From Mesorhizobium sp. Root102 (lineage in GTDB: Bacteria; Pseudomonadota; Alphaproteobacteria; Rhizobiales; Rhizobiaceae): a stretch of 64,000 bases of DNA. The notes beneath the pieces were generated by a model. It saw only the letters and a list, made by a program, of their open reading frames with translations, had not been told where the DNA came from and ran no database searches. Below, piece after piece: positions 27,920 to 37,900 of this stretch (positions within the stretch are counted from its first letter, which is position 1; every line of letters starts with the position of its first letter). The position numbers and the translations under genes were made by a program. The DNA is taken from the NCBI RefSeq assembly GCF_001425625.1, contig NZ_LMCP01000007.1, positions 65,884-129,883 of the forward strand, written 5' to 3'.

Positions 27920-29530
27920 ATGACAGACTTCACCGTCCTTCCTCCTTCACGTGGTGATCCGCCCTCCTTCAAAGGAGTGGCGTTGCTGCAGGACCGGTGG
28001 AACGACTATAGTTTTATGACGCAATATCACCTGGTGGTTTCAGTGCCGGAGTTCAACGGCCTGATTGGAGCAGTGAAGATATTGCGTCGTGGTCAGACCG
28101 AGTCTGACGATCTGCAACTTGCAACGGGGCCACTCTCGCCACTCGGTGAGGACTTCGTCTCGCTTGGACAAGAGCTCGACTATTATGAAAGACTGGCCGG
28201 GTTGCCCGAGGCACTTCGTCAGGAAATACTGGCATTTCTCCGAGACGCACTCGCATTTCCTCAGCATGCCGAGACGTTCGTTACGGAAAAGGGCTGGGCC
28301 ACCTCGATCCTGCGATACATTGACTGGGCCACCTTCCGCCGAGACGCTGCGGTTCTGCTAGATCGCGACTACGATCGGGTCGCGCGCCTTGGCCTGGAGG
28401 TTTCCTTCCACGTTGAAGGTTGGGTCGATCCGCTTCGGATCGATTTTAAAGCGCCCAATGGTCACTTGTTTTGGGACACAAGTGTGCTGCCCGAAAGAAT
28501 TGCGGTGCTGATAGGTCGTAACGGGTCGGGCAAGAGCACACTGCTTTCGCGGCTTGCGCGTGTGCTCCACGCTTCCCAGCGCGAACGCGCGAGTGAACCG
28601 TTGAAGGCACTCGGTGCGATCTCACCTCTTGGGATTGGATTCACGCGAATAGTTAACGTCGCCTATAGTGCGTTCGATGCATTTCAGCTCCCCGGGGTTG
28701 ATTATCGTGAGCGGAAACAGATTGTCGACGACTTAGAGCGTGGCGTTGGCCGCTATCACTATTGTGGCCTTCGCGACATTGCGTCGGAAGTTCGTCAGGC
28801 GGAAGGGATAGGTGACATCGATGGCACGCCCATCAAAGCGCAGGACCTTGATCGGCAAGAACGCATTATCCTCAAGACAAGTGAGCAGCTGTCGAACGAG
28901 TTCGGAGCCATTGTTCTTCGCATTAAGGAGAGCGGCCGCGAAAACCTCTTCAACGAAGTCTGTCGCGTTCTGGCTTCAGATTCATCTTTCATCGATCTCG
29001 GCGCCGATCCTGCTGCCTCAATTTTTGAGTACGCGGTTCCGTGGTTCCGTATCTGGAGCACCGGCCATAAAATAGTTATGCATGCCGTTGCATCGCTAGT
29101 CGCCTATACCGAGCCTAAGTCAATCGTCCTAATTGATGAACCCGAGAGCCATCTTCATCCACCGCTACTAGCTGCCCTAATGCATGCGGTGCGCATCATT
29201 CTGCGGCAGAATGATGCGTTCGCTGTTATCGCAACACACTCGCCTGTGGTGGTGCAAGAAACGCTCTCTCGCCATATTGCGATCGTTCGGCGGTCGGGAG
29301 CGGAAATAAGGATATTCTCACCTCGCATTGAAACCTATGGCGAGAGTATCGGCGAAGTCACCAACGAGATTTTCGGCCTCAACGCCGACGCTACTGACTT
29401 CCATAGCGTGTTGGCTCAACTTGTGGACACTGGACTTTCCCTCGAAAACATTGAAGGCATGTTTGAGCGTGGCTTAAGCCTGCAGGCTCGGGCCTTTGTG
29501 ATGACGAAGCTTGCGAGCAAGAAGACCTAG
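27920..29530 (+). CDS. ptuA: Septu-like ATPase (PtuA-type) with N-terminal extension
   Basis: 536 residues from the ATG at 27920; a TTG at 27914 is closer to the GGAG site and is possible. About 190 unrecognised N-terminal residues precede an ABC/OLD-like ATPase: Walker A LIGRNGSGKSTLL (about residue 197) and Walker B IVLIDEPESHLHPP with VIATHSPVVVQ (about 400-445). The HNH gene follows after one base. An ATPase plus HNH nuclease pair is the Septu (PtuA-PtuB) anti-phage arrangement. The long N-terminal part is unlike the usual PtuA, where the P-loop is near the start, so this could be a Septu variant or a related system. Confidence 0.72.
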   Translation: MTDFTVLPPSRGDPPSFKGVALLQDRWNDYSFMTQYHLVVSVPEFNGLIGAVKILRRGQTESDDLQLATGPLSPLGEDFVSLGQELDYYERLAGLPEALRQEILAFLRDALAFPQHAETFVTEKGWATSILRYIDWATFRRDAAVLLDRDYDRVARLGLEVSFHVEGWVDPLRIDFKAPNGHLFWDTSVLPERIAVLIGRNGSGKSTLLSRLARVLHASQRERASEPLKALGAISPLGIGFTRIVNVAYSAFDAFQLPGVDYRERKQIVDDLERGVGRYHYCGLRDIASEVRQAEGIGDIDGTPIKAQDLDRQERIILKTSEQLSNEFGAIVLRIKESGRENLFNEVCRVLASDSSFIDLGADPAASIFEYAVPWFRIWSTGHKIVMHAVASLVAYTEPKSIVLIDEPESHLHPPLLAALMHAVRIILRQNDAFAVIATHSPVVVQETLSRHIAIVRRSGAEIRIFSPRIETYGESIGEVTNEIFGLNADATDFHSVLAQLVDTGLSLENIEGMFERGLSLQARAFVMTKLASKKT

Positions 29531-29531
29531 T

Positions 29532-30371
29532 ATGTGGGTCATTACTCCTCAAGGACTTGGCGATCTAGACGCATCGCTAAATGCCGCTCTTACACTTGCG
29601 AACGGTGCTGCGGTCTACGCGATGTCCCCGGCCGAGCGCGCGGCATTACATACGGTCTACCAGCTATACGACGCTTGCCTCGGTCAACCGCATTTGGACC
29701 TTACTCCAAACGTGCTCGATACCGCTCGTCCCTACATGCGCTCGGCATACGATCAGGTCCAAATCGGTGGGCGCCTGGCAACGCTCCGTGAGCGACTCTT
29801 GGCTTCGACGGATCAGTGCCCCTATTGCGGTTTTGGGGAACCGCGCGACCTGGATCATTACCTACCTCGCAGCGTATTTGGTGAACTCGCGATATACCCT
29901 CGCAATTTGATTCCAAGCTGCAGTCCATGCAACAATGCAAAGAGAACGGTAGTTCCTGGTTTGGATCCAGCGCACGGCCCTGGATTGATACACGCGTACT
30001 TTCAAGATTTGCCCGATATCGAGTTTCTCAAGGCGCAGATAACCTTCGAAGGTGGTGCGCTAGGAGTACGATTTCGGATCGACAGCCCGGATTTAGAGGC
30101 GGATCTCGCTGCCAAGCTCGAATTTCAACTTGATCGACTTAAGCTAAATGAGCGTTTCCGCGGCCAGATCAATAAATTCCTCTCAGAGCAGCGTACCGCT
30201 ATGCGCATGTTTAACGAGATAGGTCCCGAACTGTTCGCACAATACCTTGGACGCTGCGCAAATAGTCTGTCCGGGTCATTCGGGCGGAACGATTGGCGGG
30301 TTGCTCTGTTGCGTGCGCTATCCGAACACCAGGAATTCTGCACTGCGCCAGATCTGTATATTGGAGTGTGA
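29532..30371 (+). CDS. ptuB: HNH nuclease partner (PtuB-type)
   Basis: 279 residues from the ATG at 29532, one base after the ATPase stop. The HNH core is intact: CPYCGF, then DLDHYLPRS with the catalytic His, then NLIPSCSPCNNAK giving the Asn and the second zinc Cys pair. The rest is helical. In Septu the HNH protein is the DNA-cutting effector held by the ATPase complex. The tight spacing implies one transcript and a joint complex. Confidence 0.8.
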   Translation: MWVITPQGLGDLDASLNAALTLANGAAVYAMSPAERAALHTVYQLYDACLGQPHLDLTPNVLDTARPYMRSAYDQVQIGGRLATLRERLLASTDQCPYCGFGEPRDLDHYLPRSVFGELAIYPRNLIPSCSPCNNAKRTVVPGLDPAHGPGLIHAYFQDLPDIEFLKAQITFEGGALGVRFRIDSPDLEADLAAKLEFQLDRLKLNERFRGQINKFLSEQRTAMRMFNEIGPELFAQYLGRCANSLSGSFGRNDWRVALLRALSEHQEFCTAPDLYIGV

Positions 30372-30407
30372 GTTTCTCATTGTCGTATGACGCATCCGGC
30401 TAGGTTG

Positions 30408-31319
30408 CTACAACTCACGTGCGGCATTCTTCATCCGCTCCAGATGGTCCAGACAGATTTGTTCTGCACACATCTGAAGCTCCGCCGTCCGCTCGCCCAA
30501 CCAGACAAGCGCTTCCTCGGTTATCACGTAGTGCTCGGAGTACCGAGCTTTGACATAGGCCTCGTTTAGGTTGTTGAACCAGGCGCGATACCGCTGCTGA
30601 TCACGCGGCCAAGCCCCCGACAACCGGCGGTCTTGGTCCTCAGCCAAGGACCTCAAAAAGCTCAGCTTGTGGGATGGCGGACTATAGTTGGTGAGGACCA
30701 GAAGCAATGTGGAGTAAGTATGCTCGATAGCCTGATGCAGAAGGAAAGCGCTTTCCCGGATCATGCCGTCTAAAAGAGCCGTGGCTGACAGCCGACGGAA
30801 GTTTGTCGACATGGGCATGCGATTGTGAAAATGCGCCAGCGCGAATTTGAGCGCATCCCGTGAACTCTGGGGCTTGGGCTCGGACAAGGGCTCATCGTCG
30901 AGTTCGTAGAGGACAATGCCCTCGCGGCGGATGTCGGTGAAAAAGTACTGCCCTTGGCGCAGCGCCGTGTTCACGAACCGGCGGCTGTGTACGATGAAGC
31001 TCGTTGGCGTCTTGATGGCGCGCTCGCGGTCGAGCCGATCCTTCGCCTTGTACCAATAGGCGAAATCGGAAAGCTTGTTGTTATTGACGATCACCAGCAG
31101 ATCGAAATCGCTGCGATAGCCCTTCATCGTCAGTGGCTCGTCGACCCAGTCGCCGCGGGCGTAGGAGCCGAACAGGATGATCTTCAGAATGCGGCCGCTC
31201 TTCTTCCAGTCCGCGCTGCTCTCGGCCAGCGCGTCCTCGAATTCGGCATGCAGGATTTCGACCACGCGGGCCAGTTCCTCCTGCTTGTGCTCCGGCAAAT
31301 GATCGATGCTGGTTTTCAT
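30408..31319 (-). CDS. Fused nucleotidyltransferase-HEPN protein
   Basis: 303 residues. An N-terminal minimal nucleotidyltransferase shows GSYARGDW and YRSDFDLLVIV (the GS...DxD catalytic set, about residues 51-80). The C-terminal half is a HEPN helical domain with ARYSEHY near residue 265, an R-x3-H variant of the HEPN RNase motif. Separate MNT and HEPN proteins form toxin-antitoxin pairs in which the nucleotidyltransferase AMPylates and silences the HEPN RNase; here both are in one chain. The gene is convergent with ptuB. Confidence 0.85.
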   Translation of the reverse strand: MKTSIDHLPEHKQEELARVVEILHAEFEDALAESSADWKKSGRILKIILFGSYARGDWVDEPLTMKGYRSDFDLLVIVNNNKLSDFAYWYKAKDRLDRERAIKTPTSFIVHSRRFVNTALRQGQYFFTDIRREGIVLYELDDEPLSEPKPQSSRDALKFALAHFHNRMPMSTNFRRLSATALLDGMIRESAFLLHQAIEHTYSTLLLVLTNYSPPSHKLSFLRSLAEDQDRRLSGAWPRDQQRYRAWFNNLNEAYVKARYSEHYVITEEALVWLGERTAELQMCAEQICLDHLERMKNAAREL

Positions 31320-31433
31320 CCTGGTCGGTTCAAATCTGGTGAACGCAGGAGCGCGTCGAAGGGCTCGTTATAGCAGGCTTGGCCATATGCGAAAGGGTGC
31401 CGATGCGGGCTGCGAGCAATTGATTCTGTTGGT

Positions 31434-33743
31434 TTATGTCACTTTATGCGTCGTGTGATTTTCCAGTGCGTTGGCGGCGATCAGGGGCAGGTCCTTGGCG
31501 CTGATTCTCTCCACCATTGTGACCAATGTCATCAGGTGATCGCTCAGGAACGTGTCGAACTTTGCCAATGCCGGTTGCGCCAGTCGTGCGGCAAGTTCTT
31601 CTCCGTCTGGCGCCGGCGAACCAGCTATGTCCTGCAGAGTTTCGATGGCTTTCTCTGTCTCACATTCCTGGAGCTCAATGGCATGGCCGAAATGCGATGC
31701 TTTGAACTCGCGGGCCAGCAATGCCAGGGTTAGGGTCTGCAGCTTCCTGGTTCCGACCCAGGGGAAAATCAGGGCCCCCTCCCCATGCGCTATGATTGAA
31801 CGGCTATCCAGCTGCAGGTCCAGGAAAGAACCGCGCGCCTCATCCAGCAGGCGGTTGGCTGCAGGATCGAGATAGGGGTAGGCCTCATCGGATGCGAGAA
31901 CCGTGCGCATCGTTGCCACTACGTGATCGTGGATGGCCGCCCCCTTGCCATTGAAATGCGGCGGCTTTCCCGCCCGTGTCGGCTTGACCATGATAACCCG
32001 AGCGCGATCATCAATTTCGATGACTTGCCAGCGGCTCCCGGCAAAGATGATCGTTTCGCCGCGTGCAATCGGAGAGCTCAGCGGATAGGTGCCGAGCGTT
32101 CGTGCATCGTGAATGATCCGATATTCCCGTTCAGTGGCGAATACTGCGTAGAATTCGTACGATTCCGTGATCTTTTCTCCGGTCTCTCCGATCATGAGCA
32201 AGCCTTCCGGGGACTGCTCTATCAAGCGGTTTTCAGGCGTGGCCATGCACCGAAGCAATTCGGCAAACAGTGTTCTGTCCACCGCTCGGAAGGGGCCACG
32301 CTCGCACAACAGTTTCCAGGCGACCGTCGGGCTTGCGCCCCCGGTCTGCACGATCAATGCCATCACTTGATGGATGAGCGTTGAAAGATGCAGCCCAGCT
32401 GGCAATGGCGGCTCGCACCATCCCGCCCGCAGACACTCCACCATCGCGATCGACTGAACCAGATCCAGGCGAAGCCGGTCGATTGGGTGTCGTCCCATAC
32501 CGATCGGAGGCTCGATGAGGAACATGCGCAGCGTTGCGGGCTTTCCGGCCCTGCGGCCGGATCGGCCGAGGCGCTGGCGCAGTGACGCGACCGAAAAACC
32601 TGGCCCGATCTGCGCGATTGTCTCAACCTCGCCAATGTCGATTCCGAGTTCCAGGGTGGTGGTCGCGACCGCTGTGGTCGGGCGCGGATCGTCTCGAAGC
32701 CGCGCTTCGACCTCCTCGCGCATGGCTCTTGCCAGATTGCCATGATGCGGGAAGAACTCATTTGGAAAGCTCGCTTCGTCGCACATCGAACGCAGCATGT
32801 CGGCATAGACCTCGACATTGGCGCGAGATCCGGCAAACAGCAGATTGCTCTGGCCGCGCAGCAGACGAAACAAGTCGGACGCAAGCGCCGCTGGGACAGT
32901 CGATTGTTCGAAAGGTTCGGTCGACTTTTCGGGCGGATCGCCATCGTCTGGCGTGACCGTGAGATCGCCCGGGGCGGTGCCGTGCAGCAGATAGCCGCGT
33001 ATCTGCAAGCGGACCCCGTTCCCCTCGTCCTCGCCTTCCACGATCGTGACGCAGGCGCCCTTGCCGGGCCGCAGTGCCTCGGCAGCCAGGCTCATGTCGC
33101 CAAGTGTTGCTGAAAGCCCAATTCGATCGATGCGGTCTCGCGCGGTCGCCACTTCGATCCTGTTCAGGATCGACTGCAGCTGCATGCCTCGCTCGGTGCC
33201 GATGAAGGCATGCAACTCATCGATGACGACAGCATCGAGGCGCGAAAACATTTGCGCAACCTCACCGCCTCTGCGCACGAGCAGCGCTTCGAGCGATTCC
33301 GGAGTGATCAGCACGATACCCGAAGGTCGTTTTCGCGCGCGGGTTTTGGCGTCCGCCGAGACGTCGCCATGCCATTTGTGCAGGAGGACGCCGCTGCCTT
33401 CGCACAGGCTTTCCAGCCGCCGGTGCTGATCGTTGATCAGCGCCTTCAACGGGCTGACATAGAGGATGGCGAACCCATCGGCGCTGCCTGCGTGTTCGGC
33501 ATACCGGGTCAACAACGGCAAGAAGGCGGCTTCGGTCTTGCCGGCGGCAGTGCGTGCGGAGATCACGACATCGCCACCCGCGAGGATGGCGGGGATAGCT
33601 TTTTCCTGGACATCCCGTAGCGACGGCCATTTCCGCTGCCATATCCAGCGCCTGACCGGCTCGGAAAGCGTGTCAAATGCGGAGGGTTGCAAGCTCGTCG
33701 TCCGCTCCCCCTTCGACGTCGTCGATGGGCTGGTCGCCTGCAC
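31434..33743 (-). CDS. Lhr/BrxHI-like superfamily 2 DNA helicase
   Basis: 769 residues. Helicase motifs in order: SARTAAGKTEAAFLPL (Walker A, about residue 60), YVSPLKALINDQ, VLITPESLEALL, VVIDELHAF (DEAH-box variant), GLSATLGD, then TTLELGIDIGEVETIAQIGP and LRQRLGRSGRRAG. This is the Lhr-like type used as BrxHI in BREX types 2 and 3. It overlaps the BrxD-like gene by 71 bases if the ATG at 33743 is used; a TTG at 33692 is possible. It is the last gene of the TerB-BrxD-like-helicase operon. Confidence 0.9.
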   Translation of the reverse strand: MQATSPSTTSKGERTTSLQPSAFDTLSEPVRRWIWQRKWPSLRDVQEKAIPAILAGGDVVISARTAAGKTEAAFLPLLTRYAEHAGSADGFAILYVSPLKALINDQHRRLESLCEGSGVLLHKWHGDVSADAKTRARKRPSGIVLITPESLEALLVRRGGEVAQMFSRLDAVVIDELHAFIGTERGMQLQSILNRIEVATARDRIDRIGLSATLGDMSLAAEALRPGKGACVTIVEGEDEGNGVRLQIRGYLLHGTAPGDLTVTPDDGDPPEKSTEPFEQSTVPAALASDLFRLLRGQSNLLFAGSRANVEVYADMLRSMCDEASFPNEFFPHHGNLARAMREEVEARLRDDPRPTTAVATTTLELGIDIGEVETIAQIGPGFSVASLRQRLGRSGRRAGKPATLRMFLIEPPIGMGRHPIDRLRLDLVQSIAMVECLRAGWCEPPLPAGLHLSTLIHQVMALIVQTGGASPTVAWKLLCERGPFRAVDRTLFAELLRCMATPENRLIEQSPEGLLMIGETGEKITESYEFYAVFATEREYRIIHDARTLGTYPLSSPIARGETIIFAGSRWQVIEIDDRARVIMVKPTRAGKPPHFNGKGAAIHDHVVATMRTVLASDEAYPYLDPAANRLLDEARGSFLDLQLDSRSIIAHGEGALIFPWVGTRKLQTLTLALLAREFKASHFGHAIELQECETEKAIETLQDIAGSPAPDGEELAARLAQPALAKFDTFLSDHLMTLVTMVERISAKDLPLIAANALENHTTHKVT

Positions 33744-34995
33744 CGCCTCGATCTTCCGCGACGTCCACTGCGCCGAGCATGTCCTTCCAATCGGTGCCGG
33801 GGTTTTGCTGGAGAATCGCGAGCAGATCGACGAAGGCTTTCACCGTGTTGCGCGGGGTCCGAAAGTAAGCCTCGCCGATCCGGTTGGCGCAATGGTCCAT
33901 GAAGGCGTGGAGTGCGGCGTCTGGTACGAGCCATTTTTCCTGATCGCCCGCCGCGAAGACGTCACGTAGCCTTTCCAGGAGATGGTAGAGCTCCTCCGGC
34001 GTCAGGTTCGGCAGATTGACCACCGGGCCGGAATAGTCGGCCAGGCCATTGCCGGCAAAACTGTTTCCCGCAAGGCGGGACTGCAAGGCCTCGTAAGAGT
34101 AAAGGCCGCGCCGCGTGTCGAGCAGGAATTCCGGTGTGCCGCCCAGAATGAAACCGATACCCTGCGTTGTGCCCTGCAGGACATCGTTGAAGATGCGCAG
34201 GATCTGCTCGTAATTCTGTTTGCGGGCCTGGGCGCTCTGCAGCTTGTAGAGATTGACGAGTTCGTCGAGGCAGACCAACAGGCCGCCAAAACCAGCGAGC
34301 CTTGTGAAACGGGCGAGCAATCTCAGGCCATCATAGAAGGACGCGTCGTCGATGATGGTACGCACGCCCAGATCGCCTCGCGCCTCTGTCTTGGTCGTGT
34401 ATTCGCCGCGTAACCAACGCAGCGCAGCGTCCTGCAAATTGCTGTTTCCCTCCTCGTAGCCCCGCGCATAGGCAACGATGACGGTTGCGAAATCATAGCC
34501 GCCGACCATCTCGCGAAGATCGCCAAGGCCTTCCTTGATGGCGATTTCAATGGTCGTCCCGCTCGAGGAAGCGCGTTCGGATGCTTTTTGTATGTAGCTC
34601 TCCAGAATGTTTCTGAGCGCGCCTCCGTCCGGAGCGGTACGGGTCGCAAGACTGGTGGCGAGCTCGGCATAGAGCGTACGCGCCTGCCCGCCGGTGGCGT
34701 GGATGCGGCGATCCGGAGAAAGGTCGGCCTGGCAGACGGCAAGCTTGCGCTGAAGTGCGATCTGCCTGATGAGAAACAGGAAGAAGGTCTTGCCGGCACC
34801 ATAGGCGCCGATGACGAGACGGATGCTCGACCCGCCGTTGCCGATGCGCTCTATGTCCTGGATCAGCGCTTCGATCTCGCGCTGGCGTCCCACCTGAATA
34901 TGCTGGAGACCGATGCGCGGCACGACACCGGCACGCAAGGCGCTGATAATGGTGTCTCGATCTCTCGGTTTGATAGGTGGAGGTTTTGTCGTCAT
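33673..34995 (-). CDS. BrxD-like P-loop ATPase (DUF2791 family)
   Basis: 440 residues from the ATG at 34995, which overlaps the TerB stop by four bases (ATGA). A longer frame upstream is only a shadow of the TerB gene. Walker A is IGAYGAGKTFFL (about residues 62-73) and Walker B LLVCLDELVNLY; GIGFILGGTPEFLLDTRRGL is a further family signature. BrxD-type ATPases accompany Lhr-like helicases in BREX types 2 and 3, but no methylase (PglX), phosphatase (PglZ) or other BREX gene is present here. It is probably a regulatory or assembly ATPase of the operon. Confidence 0.85.
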   Translation of the reverse strand: MTTKPPPIKPRDRDTIISALRAGVVPRIGLQHIQVGRQREIEALIQDIERIGNGGSSIRLVIGAYGAGKTFFLFLIRQIALQRKLAVCQADLSPDRRIHATGGQARTLYAELATSLATRTAPDGGALRNILESYIQKASERASSSGTTIEIAIKEGLGDLREMVGGYDFATVIVAYARGYEEGNSNLQDAALRWLRGEYTTKTEARGDLGVRTIIDDASFYDGLRLLARFTRLAGFGGLLVCLDELVNLYKLQSAQARKQNYEQILRIFNDVLQGTTQGIGFILGGTPEFLLDTRRGLYSYEALQSRLAGNSFAGNGLADYSGPVVNLPNLTPEELYHLLERLRDVFAAGDQEKWLVPDAALHAFMDHCANRIGEAYFRTPRNTVKAFVDLLAILQQNPGTDWKDMLGAVDVAEDRGGAGDQPIDDVEGGADDELATLRI

Positions 34996-37900
34996 GCTGA
35001 CATTCCTTCGACAGAGACGGTAAGCGACGGAGATTGTGGGGTAGCCTCGGAAAACAGGCTGGCGTTGACGATGACGGGGCCCTCGCCATCCAGGACCAGT
35101 TCGTCGAAGCGGTCGAGCGACCAATCGTTTAGCGCTTGCTTCGCCGCGCCGGGCATCAGATCGGCACCGCGCACCAAACGCTCAAAATCCGAAGCCGTCC
35201 AGGTTTCCTGCTCGATCAGTTGCGACAGAAGCCACGCATAGCGTCGCTCCAGCCCGTCGAAGCGCGCATCCCCATTGGACGTCTCGATTTCCACGATCGC
35301 GGGCTGAAGTTCGATCGGCGGCTCTGCTTCGTCCACGAAGATATCGGCAAGGACGCTGGACGTTGTCCGGGTTTCGCGTCGGATCGCTTCGAGACGAGAG
35401 ATGTCGACACGCGTCGCAGGCGCTTTAGGAGGCGCCGGCGACACCGGAATGCCCGGCGGCTGGATCCCGGCGGGGATAACAAAGGGAATATCGTCGCTTC
35501 CGTCGCGCGACCTGTTCTGCGGCGCGACACTCCCCTGCAGTCGCGAATATAGCGAGTTTTGGTCCAGATCCATCTGTCTGAACAGCTTCTCTAGCTGCGA
35601 CACTTCTCGTGGGTGGAGGGTCCCGTCTGCCGCAGCCACTGCCACCAATTCATCGGCGAGGTCTTCCCGCCGGTCTGCTGGCACGTCGCCTATGCGTTTG
35701 GTCCAATCCACTACGCGGCTGGCATCGGCGGCGCAGACCTTGATCTCGGCTTTGAGGCGTACGCGTTCGTCCCTCGACAGGCCGGGTGCTCCGTCGACCT
35801 TGTCGAAGAGCCTGCGTTCTTCCAAGGGGTGGAGCAGACCGTCAGCGAAGGCAATCACCATGCCGAGCATGATTGACAGTTGCATGGGGCGGTAATGCTG
35901 GCTCGGTTCGGGATCAGCTTCACGTTCCAGGCCAAAGACCATCACCAGTTCGTCTGGTTTTGCGGACTTCAGGGAAAAGGAGGGGTCGGCGGTATGACCA
36001 TAGCCAAAGGCTGCCAGAATTGCGGACAATTCCTTCTGCTTTGCCCGTGCGGAAATTTTGTTGGGCTCCATCCCGGCCAACTCGGCGAGCTGTTGGATCG
36101 ATATCAGCCCATCATCATTCGACAGTTCTCGCAGCCGCCTCAACGGCTGACCAGGAAGCTCTTCACCGTTCTTCACACGCAGACCCGAGGGCAGCTGAGC
36201 CACAGCGGCAAGGCTAGGCCTCAGTCCTTCCGAACGGCCGAGCATGCGACTGTAGTCGTCGAGCCGATCCGTGCAGTCGTCGAAGATGCGTCGTGCACCG
36301 CTTATCGGTTCGCTTCGGTTTGTGATGTCCGGCAGGTCACCGCCAAAGGGGCGAATTGCAAGATCGAACGTCGCGCTGCAGGCACGGTAGTTGACCTTCA
36401 GTTTCCGCACTCCGGCGGCCGGAACGCGCACGCCATTTGGATATTGCTTCTCCACCGCTTCCGCGAACAGCTCTCGTAAGAGACTCTGTGCCCGTCGTGC
36501 CGGCGTTCGCACCCTCGTTTCGGGGTCGGCAAGGACGTAGGCCAACAAAAGGTCCGGCTCGATCGCGTCTCCGCTGCGCACCCGCATCCCCAGGGCGACC
36601 TTCAGCATTATCGGGATCTCGTAGCTATTTTCCTCGACCTCCAGATCAAACTTTTCCGGCAACTGAGCCGATTTTAGCTGGAATGCCGAAAGCAACTCAC
36701 CAGCATAACGCTTGAACGAACCATTCCCTCCATACACCTGCAATAGCCGGCAAACCTCGGCTACGACACCGTCGGCGTCGGGTGGGCTTTCCTCCAACAT
36801 GAGGCGGCGTTCGAGACCGTAGAAATAGAGGAACACGTATCCGATATAGGCATCGGGATCGGATCGCGATCCGGCAAGCCAGTCCAGATAGGATTTTCGC
36901 GCCGGGGGCGAAATGCTCGAATAGGACGGCCAGTAGCCCATGGTCTGACCCAGCGGATCGCCGTGAGTGGCGACGGTCAATCTCGGGTCGATCAGGCAGT
37001 TCTCCGGGTCGGTTGAACTGCCCTGCCTCGGCAGGTGCTCACCTACATAGATCATGCCACCGCGAATGCTATGGCTTCCCACTTTTGCTGATGTATTCGC
37101 AGGAATCCAATGTGCCGACTGGCGCGGGCCGGGGCTCGCTTGCACTGCGGGTGGCCGGTCGAACCACCGCGGCTGGCCCGTCTGGGCCGTGTTGGGAACA
37201 AGAATCGGGCCGCGCTGCCGAATGAAATCCGAAACCTGAGCATTGTGCGATGCGTGCGATCCCCCGGTTGTGGTCGTTACCGGAACGACCTTGGGGGGTT
37301 CAATGCTTTGCCAACCCGTTTTTGCGGGCGCGGCCGGCTGCCTGGCTGAAGGATTGGCCCCTGATTTGGGCCGTCGGACCGCTCCTCTATGACGGATGAA
37401 ATCGTGGACCGCGGCGTTGTGTACCGCAAGAGAAGCAGCAATATCCGCCGGAAGGACCGACTTTTGGTCGACGGGCTGCCTTCCAACAGCACTGTCAGCT
37501 GGAACGATGCGATCGGTCGGGACATGGAGACGATGCCTATCTGTTCTGGCCGGCCGGTTGAGAGTGCGCTCAGGTTCGCTGCGCTTGCTTTCGGATGCCG
37601 TTGGAACCGACTCCGCGGCTGAACTTCTTCGGCGTCTCCGCAGGAAGAAAAACGCGGCTGCGACCCCTAGCAGGCCCAAAAAGATTAAACGCGGCGTTGG
37701 GGTGGTTGGCACCTCTCTGGCCTTGTTGGGGTCCGGACCCAAACGATCGGATTTGGCTGACGCCCCCTCGGTGTGCGCCGGCAAAGGCGGCGCTTGGTCG
37801 ACATCGCTACCAGCTTGCCCGGCTACCCCGTTACTTGTCTGTGGAGCTGTCTTCGTCGGAACATCAGGCTGCTCCAAAGGCGACGGGTGCGCATCCGTGG

